Positions 9,056 to 18,719 of a stretch of 64,000 bases of DNA are shown piece after piece. Position numbers and translations under genes: made by a program. Within the stretch, counting starts at the first letter, position 1. Each line of letters opens with the position of its first letter. This DNA is from Methanocorpusculum labreanum Z (GTDB lineage Archaea; Halobacteriota; Methanomicrobia; Methanomicrobiales; Methanocorpusculaceae), in NCBI RefSeq assembly GCF_000015765.1, contig NC_008942.1, positions 821,921-885,920 of the forward strand. Direction: 5' to 3'. The notes beneath the pieces were generated by a model. That model made no database searches. It saw only the letters and a list, made by a program, of their open reading frames with translations, and had not been told where the DNA came from.

Positions 9056-9979
9056 TTATCTTCCCTCGAAAATTTCAGGTTTCAGTCCCTCAAGATCATC
9101 AATTTTAATAGCATAATCATCAACGGACATCGGGGTTTCTTTCCTCTTTTCTACGTGTAATGTTCTGTGGACCTTTGCTGAAGAATACTGTCCACTCTTT
9201 GAGTTATGTTTCCACCATGCTACTTGAACGACTTCCATACTTCCTTCCGGGCGGGCGGATGAGGCATCATTCTCAAACAATGTCATTAAAGCCTCTTTGA
9301 TAGACTCGGCATCCTCATCAGAGAACCCTGTTTTTTCGGCAAGCTGACAATTGATACTGCCGTAAAACACATATAAACCAAAATCGACACGGTGTTTCAG
9401 ACCCATCGTATCAGAACCACGCTTATATGGATTCTTTTTGTCAGTTTCACCATTCACACTTTTGACGATCTGCTGAGAGGTAATTTCCACTGCATCTACG
9501 CTGAATGCCGGGTGAACTGAAACTGGGCCGCGGATCCCGATTGAGACGCATCCCTCCTCCCCATCTTCGGATTCGGAATCATTCTTCTGCTCATTCTTAT
9601 TTTTTTTATTCTGTTTCTTTCCCTTGTAGGCAAATACCTGACCAAAACTTCGGACATCTATCCATTCTTTGCAGGCAATTTTTTCAGCGTCATCCTTTTT
9701 GTTATCAGCTAATGCCGTTTTGAAGGCCTCACAACCATCCGCACGGTCCTTTAAACTCAGGAAAGAATCTGTTCTGCGGTCCAGAGACTGAACAAAAACG
9801 GGTTGCCCCATATCCTGTAACCGGTTTCTCAGCTTCCGCTTAATGCAGACGTCGGACATTTCGCCGATCCCGGCGAAGTTTGTACGCGGACAGTTGCCAT
9901 TCAAAGGATCTCCGTTCGGATTCGCATTCTTTGCCGAAATAACTACTGCAAAATCAATTTTGTTGTTAAGTGCTGTCAT
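9056..9979 (-). CDS. cas7: Type I-C Cascade backbone subunit Cas7 (Csd2)
   Basis: Cas7 forms the helical filament along the crRNA. The N-terminus IDFAVVISAKNANPNGDP is the Csd2 signature. A long low-complexity charged insertion (KKQNKKNKNEQKNDSESEDG, about residues 140-160) sits where the thumb loop is expected. The start at 9979 is fixed by GGAGGT 7 nt upstream, which overlaps the last codons of cas8c; the one-base gap suggests translational coupling. Last gene of the effector operon; the relic array follows. Confidence 0.93.
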   Translation of the reverse strand: MTALNNKIDFAVVISAKNANPNGDPLNGNCPRTNFAGIGEMSDVCIKRKLRNRLQDMGQPVFVQSLDRRTDSFLSLKDRADGCEAFKTALADNKKDDAEKIACKEWIDVRSFGQVFAYKGKKQNKKNKNEQKNDSESEDGEEGCVSIGIRGPVSVHPAFSVDAVEITSQQIVKSVNGETDKKNPYKRGSDTMGLKHRVDFGLYVFYGSINCQLAEKTGFSDEDAESIKEALMTLFENDASSARPEGSMEVVQVAWWKHNSKSGQYSSAKVHRTLHVEKRKETPMSVDDYAIKIDDLEGLKPEIFEGR

Positions 9980-9980
9980 G

Positions 9981-11930
9981 TTAATTACCTCCATTTGTAG
10001 AATCATCGTCAGTTATCTGTTCCGCCTCAAGTCTGGCCGTTTTCTTTGCTATCGCTTCTTTTCTCTCCTTATCGAACTGAGTCAGCTGGCTCTGGTAGCC
10101 AAGCAGATAGATGGGAGTGAGCGCCTCATCCGAAAAGCCGTCCGGCTGGATTTTAAACAGGTCAAGTATCGCATTCATGTCTGCTTCAAGTCTGTTCCCG
10201 AGCGAATTCGGGCTTGTAGTTCGAAACTTAGCCATATAAGGTAGAAGTTTTTCATAGAGCTTTTCCCATGTTTCAGCTGGATGCTGGCGGAATCTTGGAA
10301 TCATCCGCTCGGCATTTGTTTGCCGATAACCATTTCCGCTGCTTTTTATCGAAAATTCTTCGATCGTTCGTGCATACGCGAGTAACCTGCCAAACAGATA
10401 ATTTCGGTCGGTTTGCATTATGTCTAAATCCATTTTCCATACCTCATTGTAATGTTCGAAATCATTTCTTTCATTTTTTTGGTCATTGTAATACTTTCTG
10501 ATCAATGCACACGCAATGTTCAGCGTTTTATTCGTTTCCCACTGTTTGTCCGATTTTCCTGCAAGGATCAGTCTTGCCGCACGATTGGCGGAGGAATGAA
10601 CTAAATCATAAGGGATCGGTTTTCCCTCAATGATGCAGGGCATAATCCTCGAAACAGTTGCCTTCTTTATTTTTTTGGTTGATTCGGTTTCTCTGCCGTA
10701 TGCTGCAAAGAAAATATCATTCGGCGTCGGAACCCCGGTAATTGCTATACTTTTCCCCTCTTTCTCTCCATTATTTTTCTTTACATAATAGATTGGATAC
10801 CATTTTGTTGTCTGATACCAGTGACAAATACGTTTCAGAAATTCTGAACCCGCCAACTCCTGATAATAGGTAATGGAAAGACGACCCTTTGCTCCGTTCG
10901 TGGAATCAAGACCTATGACCACGACACTCGAGTCAGGAGTAAGTGACTGCGAATAACCGGAAAGAGCTGTGATCATACGTCGAGCAAATCCTTCGGCAGT
11001 ATCCGGGAGTTGCTCATCTGCCGGGATATTTGCATAAACATCATCCGGATCCCAGATTGCGGGAATGGGCTGATCTTTGGTTCCCCATACAACAAATACC
11101 TGATCTCCATTTTTATACCCCTGTTTGTCTATCAGCCATTTCAAAGCTTTATGTGCCTTTTGCGAGACATCGTAACTGAGACATAATGCTTCATCTCTTG
11201 TGGCGAACCGTCCGCGGAAAGTAAAATTCGATTCATCAGTTCCAGAGATAAGATATGCTCCATCACCTGGTCTGCGAACGGAACGTGGACTTAGACGGGA
11301 CACAGGGAGAGATTTTCCCGATGCATAACAGAGGGACTGAGGGCCTTTGCCAATCACCGAATTCAGATAATACGCAATATATCTGTTACGAAGGGAGACA
11401 TCTTTCCATCCTTCCTGGACATCGCCTTCATAGATATTAAATCTCACATAGAAATTCTGAGGACTACTCTCCATTTTTTCGTTGAGTAAGTGTGCATTCC
11501 TGAGGTCAGAAATGATCGTCCCTTTTTTCACATACCTTAAAATTGCCTGAGCTTTGGGGTGGGAATATTCCGATTCACACCAGTCTTCAAGCTGAATCAG
11601 ATATTTCTCAAAAAAATTTCCATCATTCTTCTTTGTATCTTGGAAATCTGGAGCAAGATACTTAAGATTATCAAATAACGGATGAGGGGTATTCCCACTA
11701 CTGCGTGCTTCCGACTCCATAGTACAGGGAATAATGATAGTCTTTGTCTCTTTCGGCGGGTCTATCGATACAGACTGAAAAGTACCATCCTCATCGATCG
11801 TTATCTCGATCTGAGTTTTTTGCGCGGTATGTCCAATTGGCAAAAGCGGCGCGTTGCCATCTGCATTGTCGATACCGACGGTATTTCCACAGTTCTCATA
11901 TGTCTCGTAGAGTTTGGTTATCCAGGTCAT
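9981..11930 (-). CDS. cas8c: Type I-C large subunit Cas8c (Csd1)
   Basis: 649 residues, normal for Csd1. Cas8c recognises the PAM and holds the target strand in the I-C Cascade; the I-C cas8c gene often also gives a small Cas11-like C-terminal product from an internal start. Features: conserved N-terminus with HTAQKTQIEITIDEDG; a mid-region reading SVVVIGLDSTNGAKGRLSITYY, typical for the family. ATG 11930 overlaps the cas5 stop by 4 nt (ATGA). Whether an internal cas11 start exists cannot be decided by eye. Confidence 0.93.
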   Translation of the reverse strand: MTWITKLYETYENCGNTVGIDNADGNAPLLPIGHTAQKTQIEITIDEDGTFQSVSIDPPKETKTIIIPCTMESEARSSGNTPHPLFDNLKYLAPDFQDTKKNDGNFFEKYLIQLEDWCESEYSHPKAQAILRYVKKGTIISDLRNAHLLNEKMESSPQNFYVRFNIYEGDVQEGWKDVSLRNRYIAYYLNSVIGKGPQSLCYASGKSLPVSRLSPRSVRRPGDGAYLISGTDESNFTFRGRFATRDEALCLSYDVSQKAHKALKWLIDKQGYKNGDQVFVVWGTKDQPIPAIWDPDDVYANIPADEQLPDTAEGFARRMITALSGYSQSLTPDSSVVVIGLDSTNGAKGRLSITYYQELAGSEFLKRICHWYQTTKWYPIYYVKKNNGEKEGKSIAITGVPTPNDIFFAAYGRETESTKKIKKATVSRIMPCIIEGKPIPYDLVHSSANRAARLILAGKSDKQWETNKTLNIACALIRKYYNDQKNERNDFEHYNEVWKMDLDIMQTDRNYLFGRLLAYARTIEEFSIKSSGNGYRQTNAERMIPRFRQHPAETWEKLYEKLLPYMAKFRTTSPNSLGNRLEADMNAILDLFKIQPDGFSDEALTPIYLLGYQSQLTQFDKERKEAIAKKTARLEAEQITDDDSTNGGN

Positions 11931-12640
11931 ATTTCCTCTGCCAACTCCTGGACCGACTGAAGATTATCTCCGATCGTAAACCTCTTCAGGCTGTAGTTTT
12001 TAATTTCCCGGGTAAATGTGCATTCACCTGGTGGAATGAAATCGATGACACCCCTCTTCATAACCGGATTCCAGAATCTGGCAATAAGTTTCCCATTCCC
12101 GCCTTCATCGGGATAGGTGAAGCCGTGAAACATTGTGCCAAAAGCGAGTTCGGAACAATCATCATATGCCCCCGGATCCCCGCCGAATGTGCATGGTTCA
12201 ACATACCCCTGACATTCCCGTGTTCCAAGAAAAATATCACGTCTGCCGCCTTTTTCAATCATTCTTTTTGCAATAGAATGATGTTTGTTTTCATCTCTGT
12301 CTTTTTCAAGTTCAGGTCGGTCGTAATTCCAGTCAAAGTGTGCCCTAACCTGATATCTTACATCAGTAAGATACGTGTAGATCGCAAGTTCATTTTCACT
12401 GGATGTGTATTTGATCGGGCGTATCCCTTTTGACTGGGTCTGGATCTGATTCATCACACGTACCGAGTCAATATACCACACAAAGGTGGGTTTCCAGTAC
12501 ACGCTTTCTAAAATCCCTTTCAATGCCTGATAGGTCGGGATCTGATAGGTGAATTTCTCCCCGCCAACACGTGTGAGCGGATCTGAAAATAGGGCCAGCT
12601 TGCCGTAAACCTGAAACTCGACGGTGTTTCTAAATATCAC
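11927..12640 (-). CDS. cas5: Cas5d, crRNA-processing Cascade subunit
   Basis: In I-C systems Cas5 replaces Cas6: it cuts pre-crRNA inside the repeat and caps the 5' handle. The 237-residue protein starts with a RAMP-like strand (FRNTVEFQVYGKLALFSDPL). Y48 and K119-H120 stand close to the positions of the catalytic Tyr, Lys and His known from the Bacillus halodurans protein (Y46, K116, H117). The glycine-rich GGRRDIFLGTRECQGYVEP follows. No Cas6 gene is seen in the locus, which agrees with this role. Overlaps cas8c by 4 nt and follows cas3 after a 28-nt gap. Confidence 0.92.
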   Translation of the reverse strand: MIFRNTVEFQVYGKLALFSDPLTRVGGEKFTYQIPTYQALKGILESVYWKPTFVWYIDSVRVMNQIQTQSKGIRPIKYTSSENELAIYTYLTDVRYQVRAHFDWNYDRPELEKDRDENKHHSIAKRMIEKGGRRDIFLGTRECQGYVEPCTFGGDPGAYDDCSELAFGTMFHGFTYPDEGGNGKLIARFWNPVMKRGVIDFIPPGECTFTREIKNYSLKRFTIGDNLQSVQELAEEI

Positions 12641-12668
12641 GTTTCCTTCTCTCCTCCTTAGAGTAAGC

Positions 12669-15173
12669 TTAAAAAATTAATTCTGCATCACTTGAGGAGA
12701 TCACGCCGTACTCTTCATCATAGGAAATCGACGATGTGTTGAGAGTGTAGGATCCGGTATCCCCAATAGGCGATATATCTTCCTTAGTGAGTAATTGCTC
12801 CAAATCACCATAAAGGTTTACTGAATATTGCTGAGCTTTCTTTAAAAGTCGGAGTTTTTCCGTATATGATGCTTTACTCCCAAGTTCCCTGATGATATCG
12901 CTACCTTCATCATAGGGCACAATTACGGTTGTTGTGTTCTGATCAATCACCTCAAAAAATTTTCCGGCAGTAGAAAAAGCCTGACAAAGATAATAGGGGG
13001 ACTGACGGGTCTGCAGGTGCTGATCTGTATTGTATGCCTGAATGCTTTTCTCGTTTACTGATAGAAGTTCAAATATTGATCGACCAAGCGGAAGATCCAT
13101 TTGTTTTTTGCTTATCATCTCTTTGGTAATTGGATATCCCATTTCCCCATCCCGCGAGGTAAAATACTTTTGATAATAGGTATCGATCATCTTCTGGGAT
13201 AGGATATCATTATCGAATCCCGCAGGATTTTTGGCAAAATCACTCAGAACATGCTCTGCGCTTTTTTTCCCGAGGTCAATGTCTTTGAGTCCTGAGAGTT
13301 TTTCATCAGAACTGTTTACGATGAATACATCCCGACATTGGACATCGCCATTACGATTGCATCTTCCTGCCGCCTGGGCAATACTATCGATTCCGGCAGC
13401 GGAACGGATGACGCAATCAAAGGAGATGTCCACTCCGGCTTCTATCAACTGAGTGCTTACGCAGATCATCCGGTGATTCTTTATCTTAAGATCGTCTTTT
13501 ATCCTCTCCAGGCGGTTCCGACGATGTGCCGGGCATAAATTAGTGCTTAAATAATAGAGAGAGAGATCTTTGTAGGTAGTGAAATCAGTCAGTTTTTTCG
13601 CAGATAAATGTGCATAGAGATTTTTCACTGCAGTTTTCGTATTGAGAATGACCAGAATCTTCTCATTATTCTCTAGCTTATCTTCCACAAATTCCGCAAG
13701 TTCAGGGGCAGAGTATCCATTCTGCAAACGTTCATCGCAGACATTGGTTCTCCGAAACTTGCCGAAATCGACTGATACCATATCGGCAGGAGCCGACAGG
13801 CGTATCGGGGGATTGACTTTATCGAGTTTCGGCTGTGTTGCGGTGCAGAGAATGATCGTAGTTCCGCATATTTCTGAGAGGAAATTCAGAGCTGTATTAA
13901 ACATGCGAAGACATTTTACCGGAATCATCTGGACTTCATCAAAAATTATAATACTGTTTGCGAGATTGTGCATCCTCCTGATTGAACCAGCTTTTCCGAG
14001 AAACAAGGTATTGAGCATCTGGACCGTTGTTGTAAGAATGATTGGGGAATCCCATCTCTCGGTAAGCAGACGATAGTTTCGTCCTTCATCAGCGCCGGTT
14101 ATACTTTCATCGTTTTCATCAAGAGGATCTTCATAGACCAGATTCGAATGATGTTCCAGAATCAAATCATCTTCACGGAGAGCTTCGCGGATAACCTTAG
14201 CATTCTGATCAATGATCGTAGTAAAGGGAATTACGTAGAATATCCTTTCTTTGTTCCATTCTGCGGCATGAGCCAAAGCATAACGCAGACTGGAGAGAGT
14301 TTTTCCTCCCCCGGTTGGTACATTCAGTCGGTAGATACCGCTGGTTTTTTTCCCGAATGCCTTACAGGAAAGCGAGATTTCTTTTCTTAATTCATCAATA
14401 TCGTATATTATGGGTTTTTGATCCAGGAATTCATCCAGATTTTCTGCAAGTTTTTCCCATTTCTCCACAGCGATTTTCGGTGTATCTTTAGTGACGATGT
14501 TATCTTCAAAACAAAATGAATCGAAACGGTCTGCATCTATGACGCAGCTTAGAAGATACCGGGCCAGCATTCCCCTGGTAAATGTGATTTCATCTCCGGA
14601 TATCCCTAATCTGGATCTGTTTTTTTCATTGAAGGTTTTGACTTCATCTACCGCTTTGAGAAACAGGGTTTCCAACTCATCTTGGGATACGCAGTCATTT
14701 TCAAAGTTGTGTATGCTTTCTTCAAAATAGATTTCTTTTTCAGGGTTAATCCTCTTGAAAAATAGATCCTGTCCTTCCAGATCAATGCAATCGATCAAGC
14801 CGCCATGGTGGGAACAAATACCCAGTGCTATGAGTTGTGCAGTGAATCTTTCAAAATTATCGGTTGATTTATCATATTTTTCAAAAATATATTTTGCCCC
14901 GGCGGTTGAGTGATTTATTTTTCCCCGATAGCGTTTTCTGATCTCCGGATCATTGATTTTCAGATATTCCTGAAACTCCTGTTTTGCCTTTCCCGTATCA
15001 TGAAGTAAACCACATAACGCTGCGAGATTTGGACAGCCGATTCCTTCTCCATATCCTTTACAGAGATCGGAGACCGTTGTGCTGTGTTCAGCTAATGTTT
15101 GTTCCAGCTTTGTTTCATGATTAATATGGGCAAGGTACATAATTTTTCCAAGTAGTATCACTTTATCCTGCAT
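12669..15173 (-). CDS. cas3: Cas3 HD nuclease-helicase
   Basis: Single-chain Cas3 with an N-terminal HD nuclease (H30 in AEHS; H58-D59 in GLLHDTGK) followed by an SF2 helicase (Walker A PTGGGKT, DEVQ box, CTATQP, C-terminal AAGRCNRNG motif VI). Recruited by Cascade, it unwinds and degrades target DNA. All motifs are intact. Two possible starts: ATG 15173 or ATG 15140 (MYLAHINHET); the second fits the usual family N-terminus. First gene of the minus-strand effector operon, divergent from cas4. Confidence 0.95.
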   Translation of the reverse strand: MQDKVILLGKIMYLAHINHETKLEQTLAEHSTTVSDLCKGYGEGIGCPNLAALCGLLHDTGKAKQEFQEYLKINDPEIRKRYRGKINHSTAGAKYIFEKYDKSTDNFERFTAQLIALGICSHHGGLIDCIDLEGQDLFFKRINPEKEIYFEESIHNFENDCVSQDELETLFLKAVDEVKTFNEKNRSRLGISGDEITFTRGMLARYLLSCVIDADRFDSFCFEDNIVTKDTPKIAVEKWEKLAENLDEFLDQKPIIYDIDELRKEISLSCKAFGKKTSGIYRLNVPTGGGKTLSSLRYALAHAAEWNKERIFYVIPFTTIIDQNAKVIREALREDDLILEHHSNLVYEDPLDENDESITGADEGRNYRLLTERWDSPIILTTTVQMLNTLFLGKAGSIRRMHNLANSIIIFDEVQMIPVKCLRMFNTALNFLSEICGTTIILCTATQPKLDKVNPPIRLSAPADMVSVDFGKFRRTNVCDERLQNGYSAPELAEFVEDKLENNEKILVILNTKTAVKNLYAHLSAKKLTDFTTYKDLSLYYLSTNLCPAHRRNRLERIKDDLKIKNHRMICVSTQLIEAGVDISFDCVIRSAAGIDSIAQAAGRCNRNGDVQCRDVFIVNSSDEKLSGLKDIDLGKKSAEHVLSDFAKNPAGFDNDILSQKMIDTYYQKYFTSRDGEMGYPITKEMISKKQMDLPLGRSIFELLSVNEKSIQAYNTDQHLQTRQSPYYLCQAFSTAGKFFEVIDQNTTTVIVPYDEGSDIIRELGSKASYTEKLRLLKKAQQYSVNLYGDLEQLLTKEDISPIGDTGSYTLNTSSISYDEEYGVISSSDAELIF

Positions 15174-15276
15174 AAACGAAGTAGTTTTGCAAAAACTTAC
15201 TGAAATTCGAAACGAGATAAAATTCTATAGTACTTCCCGGGATACTTTGAAGTATTCTCACTCTGTATTATCCATT
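15174..15276. promoter_or_regulatory. Divergent promoter region between cas3 and cas4
   Basis: About 100 bp separating the effector and adaptation operons. It contains the AT-rich ATAAAATTCTATAG (15217-15230), suitable as a TATA element for cas4, and an inverted repeat ATACTT-TG-AAGTAT at 15242-15255 between it and the cas4 start. The inverted repeat is a candidate operator for an unknown repressor; this is inference only. GTTTTGCAAAA near 15184 is a second short palindrome next to the cas3 start. Confidence 0.5.
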
Positions 15277-15951
15277 ATGAACCCGGACGACTACCTCATG
15301 TTAAGCGGGATCCAGCATTACGCCTTCTGTCCGCGTCAGTGGGCACTGATCCACGTAGAACAACTCTGGGCGGAAAACTCACTTACTTTCTCGGGAAAAC
15401 TGATGCACGACAATGCCGACGATCCCTTTTTCGTGGAGGCGCGGGGCGATACCCTCGTTTCCCGCAGCATTCCACTCGTATCCCACAATCTGAAAATCTA
15501 TGGGATCGCCGACGTCGTCGAGTTTCACCGCTCGCCATCCGGGGTACGTATTGCAAACAGAGACGGATTTTGGGAGGTCGTCCCCATTGAATACAAACGC
15601 GGAAAGAAAAAAGCGGATGACTGTGACGAGGTCCAGCTCTGCTGTCAGGCGATCTGCCTCGAAGAGATGTACGAAACGGAAATTCCTGCCGGATATCTGT
15701 ATTACGGAAAAACCCGGCATCGAACGGAGGTGATCTTTGACGAAGAATTACGGGAACGTGTCGTGTCTCTTATTCGGGAAATGTATGCACTCTACGAAAA
15801 CGGGATCACGCCCGCTGCCGAGCTGAAAAAGCAGTGTGACAGTTGTTCGATCCGGGATCTTTGCGTTCCAACTATATCTTCACGAAAAAAATCAGTCGAC
15901 CGGTATCTTGATTCGGTACTACAGGGGTATTCTCATGAGAAAACTACGTAA
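15277..15951 (+). CDS. cas4: Cas4 PAM-selecting exonuclease
   Basis: Cas4 trims prespacers and helps Cas1-Cas2 choose spacers with a correct PAM. The protein has the PD-(D/E)XK core (IADVVEF and PIEYKRGK) and the four cysteines of the Fe-S cluster: one in HYAFCPRQW near the start and three in CDSCSIRDLC near the end. The frame is open from 15187, but the family start MNPDDYLMLSGIQHYAFC begins at ATG 15277. Overlaps cas1 by 17 nt. In most I-C loci cas4 follows cas7 on the same strand; here it is the first gene of a divergent operon. Confidence 0.93.
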   Translation: MNPDDYLMLSGIQHYAFCPRQWALIHVEQLWAENSLTFSGKLMHDNADDPFFVEARGDTLVSRSIPLVSHNLKIYGIADVVEFHRSPSGVRIANRDGFWEVVPIEYKRGKKKADDCDEVQLCCQAICLEEMYETEIPAGYLYYGKTRHRTEVIFDEELRERVVSLIREMYALYENGITPAAELKKQCDSCSIRDLCVPTISSRKKSVDRYLDSVLQGYSHEKTT

Positions 15952-16969
15952 TGTTTTGTATGTGACAAATCCCAAGTCCTATCTTTCGCGGGACGGGGAA
16001 AGTATCGTTGTATCCGTTGAAAACCAGGAACTTGCCAGAGTCCCGATCCGTAATCTGGAGGGGGTCGTTTGTTTCGGGTATATGGGGGCAAGTCCGGGGA
16101 TGATGGCGCTCTGCACGGAAAATGATGTGGGCATGTGTTTTGTTTCGCCTTATGGAAAATTTATGGCACGGATCGGTGGAAATGTTTCGGGAAATGTGCT
16201 GCTCCGGAAACGTCAGTACGCCGTTTCGGATGATGAGGAAGCATCGAAAAAGATCGCGGCATACTGCATTCTCGGGAAACTGATGAACTGCCGGACGGTC
16301 CTTCAGCGGTTTTCCCGCGATTATCCGGATATGGTGTCGAGGGAGTTCGAGCAGAATTTCAAACGGCTGTCTGAGGGGATCCTCCAAATCCGAGCTGGGA
16401 CCTGTGGTTCGCTGAATGAGCTGAGAGGCTTTGAGGGGATCCTGTCTAAGTATTATTTTCACAGTTTCAATGATCTGATCCTGTCAACGGAACCGGAGTT
16501 CTCGTTTGAAAACAGGTCAAGGCGTCCTCCTCTGGATCGGGTGAATGCATTGCTTTCATTTTCCTATACGCTGATCGCGGCTGATTGTGCGTCTGCTCTG
16601 GAGTCGGTGGGTCTCGATCCGCAGGTCGGTTTTTTGCACCGGGTCCGGCCTGGAAGACCAAGTCTGGCTCTCGATCTGATGGAGGAGTTTCGCCCGTATC
16701 TTGGCGATAGGTTTGTGCTGAGTCTCATCAATAATCGGGTGGTGAAAGCCGATGATTTCGCGGTGAAGGAGAACGGAGCGGTTTTGCTGACGGATGATGC
16801 CCGAAAGACGGTCCTGCAGGCATGGCAGAAGCGAAAGAAGGAGGAGGTCATGCATGGGTATCTGGAGGAGAAGATGCCTGTGGGTCTTTTGCCCTATGCC
16901 CAGGCGATGCTTCTCGCCCGTTTTCTCCGGGGAGATATCGACGGGTATCCGCCGTTTGTGGTGAGGTGA
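15935..16969 (+). CDS. cas1: Cas1 integrase
   Basis: 344 residues, starting at ATG 15935 (MRKLRNVLYVTNPKSYL) inside the end of cas4. Cas1 catalyses spacer integration with Cas2. Metal ligands are present: E167 in LRGFEG, H235 in VGFLHRVRPG, and D247/E250 in LALDLMEEFRP. An N-terminal beta sandwich and C-terminal helical domain of usual size are implied by length. Three bases separate it from cas2. Confidence 0.95.
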   Translation: MRKLRNVLYVTNPKSYLSRDGESIVVSVENQELARVPIRNLEGVVCFGYMGASPGMMALCTENDVGMCFVSPYGKFMARIGGNVSGNVLLRKRQYAVSDDEEASKKIAAYCILGKLMNCRTVLQRFSRDYPDMVSREFEQNFKRLSEGILQIRAGTCGSLNELRGFEGILSKYYFHSFNDLILSTEPEFSFENRSRRPPLDRVNALLSFSYTLIAADCASALESVGLDPQVGFLHRVRPGRPSLALDLMEEFRPYLGDRFVLSLINNRVVKADDFAVKENGAVLLTDDARKTVLQAWQKRKKEEVMHGYLEEKMPVGLLPYAQAMLLARFLRGDIDGYPPFVVR

Positions 16970-16972
16970 GAG

Positions 16973-17263
16973 ATGTTTGTTTTGGTTACGTATGATGTGA
17001 ATACGGAGACGCCGGAGGGAAGACGCCGGCTTCGCCAGGTGGCACGGATCTGTAAAAATTACGGGGTCAGGGTGCAGAATTCGGTGTTTGAGTGTGTAGT
17101 GGATTCAGTGCAGCTGATGGAGTTGAAGTTCAAGATAGGAGAGGTTATTAATTCTGAGACGGATAGTGTTAGATATTATAATCTCGGAAAGCAGGGCAGG
17201 GATCATGTTGAGCATGTGGGCGCAAAGCCGGGTTTGAATGTGGATGATGCGCTGATTTTTTGA
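16973..17263 (+). CDS. cas2: Cas2
   Basis: 96 residues with the ferredoxin-like start MFVLVTYDVNTETPEGRRRL, including the conserved aspartate D8, and the RVQNSVFEC strand. Cas2 dimerises and bridges the two Cas1 dimers during spacer acquisition. Immediately followed by a T-run and the array leader. Confidence 0.95.
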   Translation: MFVLVTYDVNTETPEGRRRLRQVARICKNYGVRVQNSVFECVVDSVQLMELKFKIGEVINSETDSVRYYNLGKQGRDHVEHVGAKPGLNVDDALIF

Positions 17264-17458
17264 ATCTTTTTTTCGCGAAGGTGTTGTGCCCATGATTTTT
17301 CCGGGGGGTTCGCGGTGTCTGCAGTTTTTGGTTTGTTTTTTGGTGTGAGTTATTTCTGATTTATTTCCATATGAAAATCCACGTTTGCGTGTGGAATCTT
17401 CTTCAGAGGGGGAAGGGAGAGGATTATATGCGTGGAGTTATAGTATATTAGATTTAGA
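17264..17458 (+). promoter_or_regulatory. CRISPR leader of the main array
   Basis: 195 bp without a gene between cas2 and the first repeat. It opens with a T-rich tract (17254-17274) that may end the cas transcript, contains the small palindrome CACG-TTTG-CGTG near 17390, a GA-rich stretch (17405-17420), and the TATA-like AGTTATAGTATATTA close to the first repeat. This is the end where new spacers should enter, which agrees with the perfectly uniform repeats there. Confidence 0.7.
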
Positions 17459-18719
17459 GTCGTGCCCCCGTGGGCACGTGGATTGAAATGCTGCGAGGAT
17501 ATTCTGTTCGCGCTGGATCAGAGTCGTGCCCCCGTGGGCACGTGGATTGAAATCCAAATTCAAAGGCATGAACTGGGTGATCCGACCTGTCGTGCCCCCG
17601 TGGGCACGTGGATTGAAATTGTTGTTTTCAAAATTATCGCATTAACTAATCTATCATCTTGTCGTGCCCCCGTGGGCACGTGGATTGAAATTGTTGTCTC
17701 TGACGACCTCTTCGCGTGGCAAAAGTCGTGCCCCCGTGGGCACGTGGATTGAAATGATACGATTGAATCCAAAGCCACGACGATCAAGTCGTGCCCCCGT
17801 GGGCACGTGGATTGAAATTACCGGTAATACATACGTCGCTAAACAGTGGTAGTCGTGCCCCCGTGGGCACGTGGATTGAAATACAGTGTATGTACCTGAA
17901 TATCCTTGAACTGTAGTCGTGCCCCCGTGGGCACGTGGATTGAAATATACTGGGCGCCGTATCCGGACACAACCGCCCCGCGTCGTGCCCCCCGTGGGCA
18001 CGTGGATTGAAATTTGCGATCTGATTATAAGACATACCTTTTTTATGTCGTGCCCCCCGTGGGCACGTGGATTGAAATATATATATGGTGTTGGAATCAT
18101 CAAAACCATCAGTCGTGCCCCCCGTGGGCACGTGGATTGAAATCAAGACAAAGAGGACAAAATGACAACCGATCCCGGTCGTGCCCCCCGTGGGCACGTG
18201 GATTGAAATCTGTTTCCTTCGGTGGGACTGGTGCCACATCTGAGTCGTGCCCCCCGTGGGCACGTGGATTGAAATATCTCCTTTCTTGTATAGTAATAAT
18301 AGTATTCAAGTCGTGCCCCCCGTGGGCACGTGGATTGAAATATGTCTTCTTTGTTCTGTGTCATTCTAATCTCCAGTCGTGCCCCCCGTGGGCACGTGGA
18401 TTGAAATCTTCGACGCCTGATATACCGTTAAGTTTAGACGTCGTGCCCCCCGTGGGCACGTGGATTGAAATCAAGACTCGCGTATAGATATAGCCGAAAT
18501 ATAGTCGTGCCCCCCGCGGGCACGTGGATTGAAATGAATCTGAGTTCATGCCGCGGGTAAAGCGGTATCGTCGTGCCCCTTGTGGGCACGTGGATTGAAA
18601 TCTCAACATCAACGAGGGAGATATCCTTGGAGTCCGTCGTGCCCCCTGTGGGCACGTGGATTGAAATAATGATGGGCGCAGTATCGATGCATTCGCCGCG
18701 TTGTGCCCCTCGTGGGCAC
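17459..18719 (+). CRISPR. Main type I-C CRISPR array: 20 repeats, 19 spacers
   Basis: Repeats begin GTCGTGCCCC and end GCACGTGGATTGAAAT, so the 5' handle and the stem (GTGCCCCC/GGGGGCAC-like) fit type I-C. Repeat starts: 17459, 17523, 17589, 17661, 17725, 17788, 17852, 17916, 17982, 18047, 18112, 18178, 18244, 18310, 18376, 18440, 18504, 18570, 18636, 18700. Repeats 1-8 are 31 nt (five C); repeats 9-16 are 32 nt (six C); 17-19 carry substitutions; the last keeps only its first ~20 nt. Spacers are 32-36 nt except the third (41 nt). I recognise no spacer source. Confidence 0.98.

Noticed and set aside
9056-15173. Missing Cas6 as a sign of a defective system
   Set aside because: Type I-C uses Cas5d for crRNA processing, and the expected Tyr, Lys and His are present.
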